Origin: Eubacteriales bacterium
Lineage (GTDB): Bacteria > Bacillota > Clostridia > Lachnospirales > Lachnospiraceae
Direction: 5' to 3'
Assembly: GCA_030526005.1 (NCBI GenBank)
Contig: JAUNDP010000004.1
Span: forward strand, 1 to 64,000
Length of the DNA stretch: 64,000 nucleotides
A program made the position numbers and the translations under genes. Below are positions 25,901 to 34,258 of the stretch, piece by piece. Position 1 is the stretch's first letter; each line of letters begins with the position of its first letter. The notes under the pieces are model-generated. The model did no database searches. It was not told the origin of the DNA and worked only from the letters and a program-made list of their open reading frames with translations.

Positions 25901-27547
25901 TTATCTCTGCGACGGAAGAATCCGACACGCATATACTGCATTGAGCGCTGAGATCTCATCAATCGTCACACCCGTTCCTCCGCCTTTTGCATGGATTATT
26001 TTTCCATCTCCGATATACATCGTCACATGACCAATGTAAAACTGAGGTTTTCCCTCCCCCTCCTTGATCCGTTCCGATTCACTCTCTGACTCGCTTTCTG
26101 ACTCAGATTCTGATTCTGACTCCGACTGTGACTCTGATTCACTCTCTTCAGGCGAAGGTTTTTTCTCTGTCTCGCGATCCGTCCACGGCTTCTTTTCTGT
26201 CTCGCGGTCCGTTGAAGATTCACTCTGTGTCTCGCTTTCTGACTGCGTCATCGGTTCGCTTTGCGTCTCGCTTTCTGACTGTGCCGCTGTTTCGCTCTGC
26301 GTTTCACTTTCTGACTCCGTTATCGGTTCACTTTGAGATTCGCTTTGCGTCTCACTTTCTGATTCCGTTGCAGGCTCTGTCTGCGTTTCTGTCTCCGGAG
26401 GAACAGGCAGTTCTGTTGGAGGCTGTGTCTCCGTTGAACTTTCTGTCCACGGTTCTGTCATAGGTTCTCCCGAAAATTCAGAAGATGTTTCTTCTTCCGT
26501 CATCCATTGTGTGTCTGGAACGGTTTCCGGCACTTCACTTATTGGAAGCATCTCGCTTTTCGCTCCATTTTCTCCTGTCATGGAAACTGCCGTCTCATCA
26601 CGGCTGATTCCCGCCTGAACAGTGATTCCCATTGAGGAAAGCACTTTCTGGATATCTTCCTGCGTCGGATTTGCATATGGATATTTCTCATCATACTGAC
26701 CCGTTGCAGGATTTGGCATTGCCGTCACATAGAAGAGCAGATCCCCTGGTTTCAGATCGCTCATCGCCACCGGTGTGCCCACCGTACACTGCGATGCCGC
26801 TGTCCTTGGAAGACCATATCCAAAATGTGCATAGACGCTCTGTGTAAAACCGGAGCAGTCCACTCCGCCTGTCAGGTTTGTGCCTCCCCAGACGTACGGT
26901 GTGCCCAAAAACTTTTTCGCATATGCCACAACCTTCTCTCCCAGTTCCACTTCTTTTTCTTCAAAGTCCACATCAAACGATGTTTCTTTTCCATCCACAT
27001 ACCAGACAGAATCATCGACAAGCGACTGAATCTGAGCTGTCTTGGCATCCACAAATTCTTCTACTTTATAAATTCCTTCCGGCAATGCAGCCTCCGCCGC
27101 ACGGTCAGCGCTTTGAAATGCCGGCACACTTTCATTTTCTTCCACCTCCACATAGAGACTGTCTGATGAAAGTGCATACCGTCCCGCATTTTTTTCAAAT
27201 TCTATGTCATCAGCGCGGACGTATCCCGACAAATCGCCTTTTTTTACAAGGACCCAGAAATTTTTCTCCCGGTCCAGTTCGGTATATAATGTTGTTTTTC
27301 CGTAGGAAAGAATCTCATTTTTCTCAAGCTGAGCAATCGGACCGGCGCCAGGTTCTTTATACATCGTACATCCATTTTCCGCACTCACAATCGCCATGCG
27401 CATCGTAGGTGCATAATCGTTTGATGATGCCTCTGCCTGATACGGTTTGCTGTTGTAAAAGTGCATTATCCCTGCTGCCGCCGCGCAGCATAAAAAAACT
27501 GCCAAACTCTTTATCCTAATTTTTTTATACATTCTTGCTTTTTGCAT
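25901..27547 (-). CDS. secreted NlpC/P60 endopeptidase with a Ser/Glu/Thr-rich insert inside the catalytic domain
   Basis: A cell-wall hydrolase-like protein, 548 aa. It has an N-terminal signal or anchor (SLAVFLCCAAAAGIMHF), then SH3-like regions at about 50-190 with a CTMYKEPG start. The NlpC/P60 domain begins at about 200: TPYVWGGTNLTGGVDCSGF gives catalytic Cys231, and LKPGDLLFY follows at about 265. The domain is then interrupted by about 225 residues, including a Ser/Glu/Thr/Gln-rich stretch at about 355-493 with SESETQSEP-like repeats. It resumes with GHVTMYIGDGKIIHAKG (catalytic His507). The interruption keeps both catalytic parts. Start 27547 or 27532 is uncertain. It overlaps the small membrane-protein gene upstream. 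Confidence 0.87.
   Translation of the reverse strand: MQKARMYKKIRIKSLAVFLCCAAAAGIMHFYNSKPYQAEASSNDYAPTMRMAIVSAENGCTMYKEPGAGPIAQLEKNEILSYGKTTLYTELDREKNFWVLVKKGDLSGYVRADDIEFEKNAGRYALSSDSLYVEVEENESVPAFQSADRAAEAALPEGIYKVEEFVDAKTAQIQSLVDDSVWYVDGKETSFDVDFEEKEVELGEKVVAYAKKFLGTPYVWGGTNLTGGVDCSGFTQSVYAHFGYGLPRTAASQCTVGTPVAMSDLKPGDLLFYVTAMPNPATGQYDEKYPYANPTQEDIQKVLSSMGITVQAGISRDETAVSMTGENGAKSEMLPISEVPETVPDTQWMTEEETSSEFSGEPMTEPWTESSTETQPPTELPVPPETETQTEPATESESETQSESQSEPITESESETQSETAAQSESETQSEPMTQSESETQSESSTDRETEKKPWTDRETEKKPSPEESESESQSESESESESESESESESERIKEGEGKPQFYIGHVTMYIGDGKIIHAKGGGTGVTIDEISALNAVYACRILPSQR
26069..26485 (-). repeat. coding low-complexity repeats (SESETQSEP-like) in the NlpC/P60 gene
   Basis: Imperfect tandem repeats encode Ser-Glu-rich units (such as SESETQSE and TDRETEKKP), ending in a run of alternating Ser and Glu. 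This is likely to vary in length between strains by slippage or recombination. Confidence 0.8.
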
Positions 27548-27653
27548 CCTTTCTGTCTCGCAGCATTTTTCCCACTTTAATGCCGCCTAAAGCAACTGCT
27601 GCAATACAGATCATCTCAATCACCGTCTGTATAAAAACTCCCAGAAATTCCAT
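27525..27653 (-). CDS. 42-residue membrane peptide upstream of the NlpC/P60 gene
   Basis: A small ORF with a very good ribosome binding site (AAGGAGGT before the ATG at 27653). The protein starts MEFLGVFIQTVIEMICIAA and has one hydrophobic helix of about 25 residues, followed by a basic tail (KMLRDRKDAKSKN). It lies 15 bases after tyrS and its 3' end overlaps the start of the NlpC/P60 gene by 23 bases, so translation is probably coupled. Small proteins of this kind are sometimes mislabelled in databases; I do not know its function. It might be a membrane partner of the hydrolase. Confidence 0.72.
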   Translation of the reverse strand: MEFLGVFIQTVIEMICIAAVALGGIKVGKMLRDRKDAKSKNV

Positions 27654-27668
27654 AAAATACCTCCTTTT

Positions 27669-28901
27669 TTATTCTGCTTTTATCTGATGATATCCTTTCT
27701 TTCCCTTTTTAATCAGTAATACTCCATCCTCATTAAAATCAGCAGTTGTAAACTTCTTGTCAAACTCTGTAATTTTTGTATCATTTACTGTAATTCCGCC
27801 CTGTAAAATCAGTCTTCTTCCCTCAGAGCGTGTCTTTGCAAGTTTTGTGTCCACGAGCAGAGTAATCAGATCTTTTCCTTCATCCAGCTCTGATTTTGGA
27901 TAAACAGTTGTCGGAATGTCAGCTGACTTTCCTCCCCCGGCAAACAGAGCTCTTGCTGCTTCCTGCGCCTTTACTGCTTCTTCTTCTCCATGAACAATCT
28001 TTGTAATCTCAAATGCCAGAACTTCCTTTGCTTTATTGATCTCTGCTCCTTCCAGAGCTCCCAGTCTTCTGACTTCGTCCATCGGAAGGAATGTCAAAAG
28101 TGCAAGGCATTCTTCCACTTTCACATCTTCGATATTTCTCCAGTACTGATAGAATTCATATGGTGATGTTTTCTCTGGGTCCAGCCATACAGCTCCCTTC
28201 ATTGTCTTGCCCATCTTAATTCCCTCACTTGTCGTGAGCAGTTTGAAGGTCAGTCCATAAGCCGGTTTCTGTTCTTTTCTTCGGATCAGATCTACGCCGC
28301 CGAGAATATTGGACCACTGGTCGTTTCCGCCCATCTCCAGCGTACATCCATACATCTGATTCAGTTTCAGGAAATCGTAAGACTGCATCAGCATATAGTT
28401 GAATTCAAAGAAGGTCAGTCCTTTTTCCATTCTCTGTTTGTAACATTCTGCGCTGAGCATCTTATTGACAGAAAAATGAACGCCGACTTCGCGTAAAAAC
28501 TGTACATAATTCAGATCTAAAAGCCAGTCCGCATTGTTCGCAATGATTGCTTTATCATTGTCAAACTGGATAAATCTGGAAAGCTGTTTATAAAAGCATT
28601 CTGCATTGTGATTGATGGTCTCTCTTGTCATCATCGTACGCATATCTGATTTTCCGGAAGGATCTCCGATCATGGTTGTACCGCCGCCTAAAAGAGCAAT
28701 CGGTCTGTGTCCTGCTTTCTGCATATGCATCATTGCCATGATTGTCAGGAAATGACCTGCTGTCAGACTGTCAGCCGTTGCATCAAAGCCGATATAAAAG
28801 GTCACGCTCTCCTTTCCCAGCAGCTCTCTGATCTCCTCCTCGTGAGTCGCCTGCTCAATAAATCCTCTTTCTTTCAAAATATCATATACATTTGTTGACA
28901 T
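27669..28901 (-). CDS. tyrS: tyrosine--tRNA ligase
   Basis: A class I tyrosyl-tRNA synthetase, 410 aa. [16 protein letters not shown] holds the HIGH-like motif, [25 protein letters not shown] (given by its ends) forms the tyrosine pocket, and KMGKT stands for KMSKS. A C-terminal S4-like RNA-binding domain follows ([19 protein letters not shown]). GGAGG precedes the ATG at 28901. Expression is controlled by the T-box leader at 28988-29268. Confidence 0.97.
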   Translation of the reverse strand: MSTNVYDILKERGFIEQATHEEEIRELLGKESVTFYIGFDATADSLTAGHFLTIMAMMHMQKAGHRPIALLGGGTTMIGDPSGKSDMRTMMTRETINHNAECFYKQLSRFIQFDNDKAIIANNADWLLDLNYVQFLREVGVHFSVNKMLSAECYKQRMEKGLTFFEFNYMLMQSYDFLKLNQMYGCTLEMGGNDQWSNILGGVDLIRRKEQKPAYGLTFKLLTTSEGIKMGKTMKGAVWLDPEKTSPYEFYQYWRNIEDVKVEECLALLTFLPMDEVRRLGALEGAEINKAKEVLAFEITKIVHGEEEAVKAQEAARALFAGGGKSADIPTTVYPKSELDEGKDLITLLVDTKLAKTRSEGRRLILQGGITVNDTKITEFDKKFTTADFNEDGVLLIKKGKKGYHQIKAE

Positions 28902-28987
28902 TTCTGTTTCCTCCTATTTCCCTATTTTTTATTCTAACATACCGCTTTTTTCAGGTCAAGCATACTGCTTGATAATTAATATAAAAT

Positions 28988-29024
28988 AAAAAAATCCCAT
29001 CCTTTTAAAATTTAAAAGGACGGG
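28988..29024 (-). terminator. T-box terminator hairpin of tyrS
   Basis: A 14-base stem (28996-29009 with 29011-29024, one A-C mismatch) is followed on the minus strand by seven T (complement of 28988-28994). Its 5' arm overlaps the end of the T-box antiterminator sequence. Confidence 0.88.
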
Positions 29025-29268
29025 AATTTATTCCGTGTTACCACCTTTATTCACAGACAATTCACACTGTCTGTCTCATGAAGTACCATCATACTCCTGC
29101 ATAATAACGGTTGCAATCCGTCGCAGCCTACTTTCGTTTTCCTGTTCGGTGCGAAGCTCAAAGAGGTATTCACAAAAAGAGCAGAATACGCCTCTCATCA
29201 GCCGGCTGCTTTCTGTTTCCTGCATTCTGATTGTTACTTGTTCTTATCATCGCTTTTTGCTGTTAGAT
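28988..29268 (-). promoter_or_regulatory. tyrosine T-box riboswitch leader of tyrS
   Basis: The minus strand carries the conserved T-box core AAAGGTGGTAACACGGAA (29031-29048), directly before the terminator. Upstream lies a long Stem I. In it, GTGAATACCTC (29164-29174) has the usual GAA before the specifier, and the specifier triplet TAC (29167-29169) is a tyrosine codon, matching the downstream gene. Uncharged tRNA-Tyr should stabilise the antiterminator and turn on tyrS, and perhaps the genes after it. Confidence 0.93.
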
Positions 29269-29274
29269 GTTCTT

Positions 29275-29303
29275 ATTATAGTCTCGCTTTTTCTATTTGT
29301 CAA
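29275..29303 (-). promoter_or_regulatory. consensus promoter of the tyrS T-box transcript
   Basis: Perfect TTGACA (29298-29303) and TATAAT (29275-29280) with a 17-base spacer on the minus strand. It starts 4 bases downstream of the rnhA stop. Confidence 0.95.
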
Positions 29304-29306
29304 CCA

Positions 29307-29780
29307 TTACTCTTGTGTATCGTCAATTAAATCCATTCCGTCTGCCGCCGACGTTGCAAGCTCATCGCACCGCTCGTTCTGCGGATGACCGTCATGTCCT
29401 TTGACCCAGATAAAAACAACCTCATGCGGCTCTTTCGCTTTTAACAGTCTCTTCCATAAATCCACATTTTTTACAGGCTCATTCTTTCCCCGCTTCCAGC
29501 CCTTTTTCAGCCACCCCTCGATCCAGTGCTGATTAAATGCGTCAACAAGGTATTTTGAATCCGAATAAAGTTCTACCCGGCACGGTCTGTTTAAGGCTTC
29601 CAGCCCTACAATCGCCGCCATCAGCTCCATTCTGTTATTTGTCGTCTTCTTATATCCCTGACTGTATTCTCTGATATGTTCCTCTCCTTTTGGATCCATA
29701 TACGTCAAAATTGTGCCATATCCTCCCGGACCATCCGGGTTTCCTCTGGCTGCTCCGTCTGTATACATTTTTACCAGCAT
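29307..29780 (-). CDS. rnhA: ribonuclease HI
   Basis: Cleaves RNA in RNA-DNA hybrids. It has 157 aa, normal for the family. Catalytic residues are Asp in [10 protein letters not shown] (residue 7), Glu in [10 protein letters not shown], Asp in [10 protein letters not shown] and Asp in NERCDELA, with the flexible-loop His in KGHDGHPQ. The basic handle region ([17 protein letters not shown]) is kept. The ribosome binding site (GGAGGA) is rather far from the ATG at 29780. It lies 19 bases after the MutS-like gene. Confidence 0.96.
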   Translation of the reverse strand: MLVKMYTDGAARGNPDGPGGYGTILTYMDPKGEEHIREYSQGYKKTTNNRMELMAAIVGLEALNRPCRVELYSDSKYLVDAFNQHWIEGWLKKGWKRGKNEPVKNVDLWKRLLKAKEPHEVVFIWVKGHDGHPQNERCDELATSAADGMDLIDDTQE

Positions 29781-29799
29781 ATATTCTTAAACGTCCTCC

Positions 29800-31512
29800 T
29801 TATTTCTTTTCCATTGAACCTGAACAAGTTTCCAGTTGCCACTCTCCTGTTGTCAGAAATTTCTCCGCTGATCTTTCAGCAGAGGAGATAATTTCCCGAT
29901 CATATCCCATAATACTAAGCAGTTTAATTGCGTTCCTCGACGTGGCTCTGCCTGGATATAAAAGATAATTAAACAAAATATCATTGTCTTTTACTTCTTC
30001 CTGAAAATGATAATTATCATATTCTTTCTCCAGCAGATGGGTCAGCTCAATATCGTGCGTTGCCGCGAAGCAAACCACATCATCTCTTGACAGACTTTTT
30101 AAAATCTGAGAAGAAGCAGCAATTCGCTCCACCGTATTTGTTCCTCTGAGCACCTCGTCCACAAAACACAGCACAGGCATCTCTTCATCGAGCACATCTA
30201 AAATCCTCTTTAATGCTTTAATTTCTACAATGTAATAGCTCTCCTGCCCCACTAAATCATCACGCAGCGCCATGGAAGAATAAATGCGGAAAAAACTGCC
30301 TTTATACCGTTTTGCCATGCAGGTATGCACTGTCTGCGCCAGAATGGCATTGATCGCCACCGTCTTTAAAAATGTTGATTTTCCGGACGCATTTGATCCG
30401 GTCAGCAATACGCCTCTCTCCACTTTGATCGAATTTTTGACCGGATCAGAAATCATTGGATGATATCCATCTTCCATATTCAGGAAACCTTTGTCACTCT
30501 TTTGCAGCACCGGTATGGTATATTCCTGCATCATTGCTCGAAAAGAAGAAATCGCTGCCATGCTCTCCAGCAGGCCAATCACATTTGTCATCTTTTCAAA
30601 ATCGTCCAGATGATTTTTCAGTTCTTTGACAATTCCCGGAAACTGAATCAGGTCAAAATGAAATATATAATTTAAATATTCAATCACAAAGGCTTCTGGT
30701 CCTCCGCTCACCGCTGCGCCTGCGACAAAAAAGTGTGCTTTTCTTTTAAAGTTTCCAAATTTTTTTCTGCATTTTTTTAATTCTGACAGATACGACTCTA
30801 ATTCCGGCATGGACAACTTTTCCACTTTCTCAGAAAATTTCAGCATATTTAAAAGGCAGTTGCACGATGTCACATAAGGCTCAACTTTCTTTTTTGCCCC
30901 GTAGTACTGTCCCATACTCACAGAAATCATTGCAATCACTGCTAAAATTCCGATCTGAGGCTGTATAAAAATTAGTCCTATTGCTGTAATTATAAGCAAA
31001 ATATTCAAATAATGTTTCCAGGGTTTTTCCATTTTCAGATCCGCCAGATTATAAATATAATCAAATACAGAATAGCGCCCTGTCTTTCCAATCTCTGCGC
31101 ATAACTCCAGAAATTTTTCTCTCTCTGCTTCATGCTTCTGAAAGAATTGGATCAGGCGTTCTCTCTCATTTAATACTTCCTCTGAAAATTCCGGACGGCG
31201 CAGCATATCATACAGGCTGCTCTCACCGATTGCGGACCATGTATGATTCATCATGATAAAGACAGAATCCATATCCAAATCATTCCATGTAATGTCATCG
31301 ATCACATATCCTTGCTTTTTTCTCTGTCTGAAATAATGGCTGATACATTCATATTCATCCAGATCATATTCCCTGTCCGGCAGATTTCCAAATCCCCTGC
31401 GGATGCACAATCTGCGCAGTTTCTGATTTTTATGGTTCTGGTAAAAAGCCATTGCGGCAAAAGCTGCAAAACAAAGCAGTACAATGCCGATCGCTCCCAT
31501 CGTCTGATCCAT
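29800..31512 (-). CDS. membrane-anchored MutS-like ATPase
   Basis: A 570-aa MutS-family protein without the mismatch-recognition domain. It has an N-terminal transmembrane helix (GIVLLCFAAFAAMAFY) and a second hydrophobic hairpin (about 170-208: ILLIITAIGLIFI, then IGILAVIAMISVSM). The C-terminal ATPase domain has Walker A LLTGSNASGKSTFLKT, the MutS-like QTVHTCMAKRYKGSFFRIYSSMALRDD region (its start and end), Walker B CFVDEVLRGTNTVERIAAS, and a conserved ATHDIELTHLL. Such proteins are annotated as MutS-related; being membrane-tethered, classical mismatch repair is unlikely and the role is unknown. It lies between precorrin-2 dehydrogenase and rnhA. Confidence 0.83.
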   Translation of the reverse strand: MDQTMGAIGIVLLCFAAFAAMAFYQNHKNQKLRRLCIRRGFGNLPDREYDLDEYECISHYFRQRKKQGYVIDDITWNDLDMDSVFIMMNHTWSAIGESSLYDMLRRPEFSEEVLNERERLIQFFQKHEAEREKFLELCAEIGKTGRYSVFDYIYNLADLKMEKPWKHYLNILLIITAIGLIFIQPQIGILAVIAMISVSMGQYYGAKKKVEPYVTSCNCLLNMLKFSEKVEKLSMPELESYLSELKKCRKKFGNFKRKAHFFVAGAAVSGGPEAFVIEYLNYIFHFDLIQFPGIVKELKNHLDDFEKMTNVIGLLESMAAISSFRAMMQEYTIPVLQKSDKGFLNMEDGYHPMISDPVKNSIKVERGVLLTGSNASGKSTFLKTVAINAILAQTVHTCMAKRYKGSFFRIYSSMALRDDLVGQESYYIVEIKALKRILDVLDEEMPVLCFVDEVLRGTNTVERIAASSQILKSLSRDDVVCFAATHDIELTHLLEKEYDNYHFQEEVKDNDILFNYLLYPGRATSRNAIKLLSIMGYDREIISSAERSAEKFLTTGEWQLETCSGSMEKK

Positions 31513-31527
31513 CTTTTCACCGCCTTT

Positions 31528-31980
31528 TTAAAGAATTTCTCTGATCTTCTCTACCACTTCCCGTGCTTTTTTATGCTCTTCTCCGCTTGCAGTCACTCCA
31601 ACTACGATATTCTCCTTTTTTGCAATACCAGGAAAGTAAAAATCACATTTCGTCTTATCGCTGCATACATTCACAATAATTCCCATACACTTGCACACGC
31701 TGTAAATATCATTGTTTGTCTTTGTATCATTTGTAGCGGCAATCACAAGATACGCATCGTACAAGTCTTCTCTCTCATACTTCTTTTTCAAGATCTGTAT
31801 TTTTCCCTCTTTTTCCATCTCTAAAAGCTCATGATTCACCTCAGGTGCAATCACCACCAGATGATCCGTAAACTCTGTCAGGGAACGAATTCTTCGTTTT
31901 GCAATCGTTCCTGCTCCCACTACAATCACTTTCTTGTCCATCAGATCTACAAACATAGGAAAGTATGGTTTTTTTCTCAT
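31528..31980 (-). CDS. precorrin-2 dehydrogenase (siroheme synthase N-terminal domain type)
   Basis: A 150-aa NAD-dependent dehydrogenase of the CysG N-terminal / SirC / Met8 type that oxidises precorrin-2 to sirohydrochlorin, for siroheme or cobalamin synthesis. It begins with YFPMFVDLMDKKVIVVGAG, including the Rossmann motif VVGAGTIAKRRI, and continues with YDAYLVIAATNDTKTNNDI and VCSDKTKCDFYFPGI. Start 31980 follows GAGGAGAT. No other tetrapyrrole gene is in this window, so it stands apart from its usual neighbours. It is followed 15 bases later by the MutS-like gene. Confidence 0.9.
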   Translation of the reverse strand: MRKKPYFPMFVDLMDKKVIVVGAGTIAKRRIRSLTEFTDHLVVIAPEVNHELLEMEKEGKIQILKKKYEREDLYDAYLVIAATNDTKTNNDIYSVCKCMGIIVNVCSDKTKCDFYFPGIAKKENIVVGVTASGEEHKKAREVVEKIREIL

Positions 31981-32017
31981 CTCTTCTATCTCCTCGTTCA
32001 CCTTTTTTTCACATTTT

Positions 32018-32045
32018 ATGATACCACAAGACATTTGAAAATCAA
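32018..32045 (-). promoter_or_regulatory. promoter of the precorrin-2 dehydrogenase / MutS-like / rnhA operon
   Basis: TTGATT (32040-32045) and TATCAT (32018-32023) with a 16-base spacer on the minus strand; TGG before the -10 makes it an extended type. It diverges from the DAHP synthase promoter. Confidence 0.6.
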
Positions 32046-32068
32046 CATATAATTTTTACCGATAAAGG

Positions 32069-32097
32069 TCGACAATTTAATTTTTCTGTATTATAAT
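32069..32097 (+). promoter_or_regulatory. promoter of the DAHP synthase gene
   Basis: TCGACA (32069-32074) and TATAAT (32092-32097) are 17 bases apart, about 50 bases before the ATG. Confidence 0.85.
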
Positions 32098-32149
32098 CTA
32101 TTACTGAATGTATAAAAATACACACAAAGCAGGGAAAAGGAGATATACT

Positions 32150-33184
32150 ATGAGTTTTGAATTTTTAAAAAAACTGCCTACTCCGAAAGAAATATGTGAA
32201 CAGTATCCTGTTTCTGAAAAAGTAGCCAGAATCAAAAAAGAACGTGATCTTGAAATAAAAAAAGTAATCACAGGAGCTTCTGATAAATTTCTTGTCATCA
32301 TCGGTCCTTGTTCTGCTGACAATGAAGAGGCTGTGTGCGACTATGCCGGCCGTCTCGCAAGAGTCCAGGAACAAGTGGGCGATAAACTGATTTTAATTCC
32401 CAGAATTTATACAAACAAACCACGCACTACAGGCGAGGGCTATAAAGGAATTCTTCATCAGCCAGATCCGGAGAAAAAACCAGATCTTCTGGCGGGGCTT
32501 GTCGCAATCCGAAAACTGCATCTGCGTGTGGCAGAAGAGACAGGTCTGACTTCTGCAGATGAGATGCTGTATCCGGAAAACTATTCTTATTTATCCGATA
32601 TTCTTTCCTATGTCGCAATCGGCGCACGTTCTGTTGAAAATCAACAGCACCGTCTGACGGTAAGCGGTATGGATGTTCCTGCCGGAATGAAAAATCCGAC
32701 GAGCGGAGATTTGTCCGTCATGCTGAACTCTGTGATTGCCGCACAGCATCCTCATAGCTTTATCTTCCGCAACTGGGAAGTCAAAACATCCGGAAACCCT
32801 CTTGCCCATGTCATTCTAAGAGGCGCTGTCAACAAACACGGAAACTGCATTCCAAATTACCACTATGAAGATCTGATCCGTGTCATTGATATGTACACAG
32901 AAAAAGGACTGGCAAATCCGGCAATCGTTGTCGATGCCAACCATTCCAATTCCAACAAACAGTACGCTGAACAGATTCGTATTGTAAAAGAAGTGCTCCA
33001 CAGCCGCAATGTCAATCCACATATCAAGCCATATGTCAAAGGTGTCATGATTGAAAGCTATCTGGAATCTGGCGCTCAGAAGATCGGATGCACTCCGCAT
33101 ATTTATGGAAAATCGATCACAGACCCTTGCCTTGGATGGAAAGAATCAGAAGCATTGATCTACGAGATCTATCAGCAGTGCTGA
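32150..33184 (+). CDS. aroF: 3-deoxy-7-phosphoheptulonate synthase, class I (AroF/AroG/AroH type)
   Basis: The first enzyme of the shikimate pathway, condensing PEP and erythrose 4-phosphate. It has 344 aa. Key segments are LVIIGPCSADNEEAVCDYA, PRTTGEGYKGILHQPD (PRTT motif), SVENQQHR (catalytic-site arginine and glutamate region), HVILRGAVNKHGNCIPNY and VVDANHSNSNK (metal-binding His). It belongs to the short class I group of E. coli type and not to the AroA-beta type often seen in Firmicutes. The start at 32150 follows AAGGAGA; upstream in-frame codons are ignored. It is one of only three plus-strand genes here and is a single-gene unit. Confidence 0.95.
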   Translation: MSFEFLKKLPTPKEICEQYPVSEKVARIKKERDLEIKKVITGASDKFLVIIGPCSADNEEAVCDYAGRLARVQEQVGDKLILIPRIYTNKPRTTGEGYKGILHQPDPEKKPDLLAGLVAIRKLHLRVAEETGLTSADEMLYPENYSYLSDILSYVAIGARSVENQQHRLTVSGMDVPAGMKNPTSGDLSVMLNSVIAAQHPHSFIFRNWEVKTSGNPLAHVILRGAVNKHGNCIPNYHYEDLIRVIDMYTEKGLANPAIVVDANHSNSNKQYAEQIRIVKEVLHSRNVNPHIKPYVKGVMIESYLESGAQKIGCTPHIYGKSITDPCLGWKESEALIYEIYQQC

Positions 33185-33207
33185 TCTGTTTTTGAACAAT
33201 CTTACAA

Positions 33208-33243
33208 AATGCCGCAAAATCATTCCGATCATTTTGCGGCATT
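33208..33243. terminator. bidirectional terminator between the DAHP synthase gene and xerD
   Basis: A perfect 13-bp stem (33208-33220 with 33231-33243) with a 10-base loop. It stops the plus-strand DAHP synthase transcript and probably the minus-strand xerD transcript. Confidence 0.85.
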
Positions 33244-33264
33244 TATCTTATTCTCTTTTCATTT

Positions 33265-34149
33265 TTATTTTCTTGGATGCGCTTTTTCATATACTTCTTT
33301 TATCCTTGATGCGGCAAGATTCATATAAATCTGTGTCGTAGAAATATCAGAATGTCCCATCATTTCCTGCACTGCTTTTAAATCTGCTCCATTTTGAACG
33401 AGATGCACTGCGAAAGAATGACGCAATGTATGCGGTGTGATATCGGCAGTGATATGAGCGCGCTCTGCATACTGTTTAATCAATTTCCAGAATCCCTGCC
33501 TGCTCATCTGTCTTCCCGAACAATTTGTAAATAAAGCTTCTGTTTTCTCTTGTTTCAGCAAAATATCCCGCGCTGATTTCAAATAAAGTTCAATCGCATT
33601 TTTTGCCGCAGATCCAAATGGAATTACCCGCTCTTTCAATCCTTCCCGACAAATCACATAATTGAGATTTAAATTAATATCAGACAATTTCAGGCTGATT
33701 AGTTCCGTCACACGCATTCCTGTAGCATACAGCAATTCCATCATCGCCTTATCTCTGATCTCTTTGGGATTTTCCCGACAAGGCTGTTCTAAAAGTCTTG
33801 TTACTTCTTCCGTTGTCAATACGCCGGGCGCTCTCTTTGTAACATGAGGCGCTTTTAAATTTTCCGATGGATCTTCCTCGATCTCCCGTCTTTTAACTGC
33901 ATAATGAAAAAAGGAACGAATAGAAGCGATATTTCTGGATACCGTGGCTGCTGACAGCCCCTGTCTCTCCAGATACAAAATATAGGAATTTAAATTTGTA
34001 ACGGTGATCTGTCTGATATTTTCTATGCCATGTTCCTGCAGAAATGATTCCAGCTTTTTCAGATCCCTTTGGTAGGATGCCACTGTACTGTCAGACGCAT
34101 TTTTTTCTTCTCTCAGATACGCTGTAAACTTTGATATATCAATTTCCAT
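33265..34149 (-). CDS. xerD: site-specific tyrosine recombinase XerD
   Basis: A tyrosine recombinase, 294 aa, that resolves chromosome dimers with a XerC partner. The N-terminal SAM-like domain (FTAYLREEKNASDSTVASY) is followed by the catalytic domain with Arg in ATGMRVTELISLKLSDI, HTLRHSFAVHLV (HxxR), GHSDISTTQIYMN (second His and tyrosine). It is the size of chromosomal XerD, and lies next to spoIIM as in other Clostridia, so it is a housekeeping recombinase and not an integrase of a mobile element. Confidence 0.93.
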   Translation of the reverse strand: MEIDISKFTAYLREEKNASDSTVASYQRDLKKLESFLQEHGIENIRQITVTNLNSYILYLERQGLSAATVSRNIASIRSFFHYAVKRREIEEDPSENLKAPHVTKRAPGVLTTEEVTRLLEQPCRENPKEIRDKAMMELLYATGMRVTELISLKLSDINLNLNYVICREGLKERVIPFGSAAKNAIELYLKSARDILLKQEKTEALFTNCSGRQMSRQGFWKLIKQYAERAHITADITPHTLRHSFAVHLVQNGADLKAVQEMMGHSDISTTQIYMNLAASRIKEVYEKAHPRK

Positions 34150-34222
34150 CTTCTTTCTCCTTAAATGTATGCCCTGTTTTATATCAAAATCTTTTCTCGT
34201 TTTCTATTGATCTTCTATGTTT

Positions 34223-34251
34223 ATTATACTCATTTTATCCTAAAAATTCAA
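34223..34251 (-). promoter_or_regulatory. promoter of xerD
   Basis: TTGAAT (34246-34251) and TATAAT (34223-34228) with a 17-base spacer on the minus strand, between spoIIM and xerD. Confidence 0.8.
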
Positions 34252-34258
34252 ATGGATT

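Noticed and set aside
26064..26463. Repeated short units that might look like a CRISPR or satellite array
   Set aside because: The repeats are imperfect, in frame, lack unique spacers, and encode a Ser/Glu-rich protein segment.
33265..34149. xerD as the integrase of a mobile element
   Set aside because: Size, motifs and the spoIIM neighbour fit chromosomal XerD; no attachment repeats or mobile genes are nearby.
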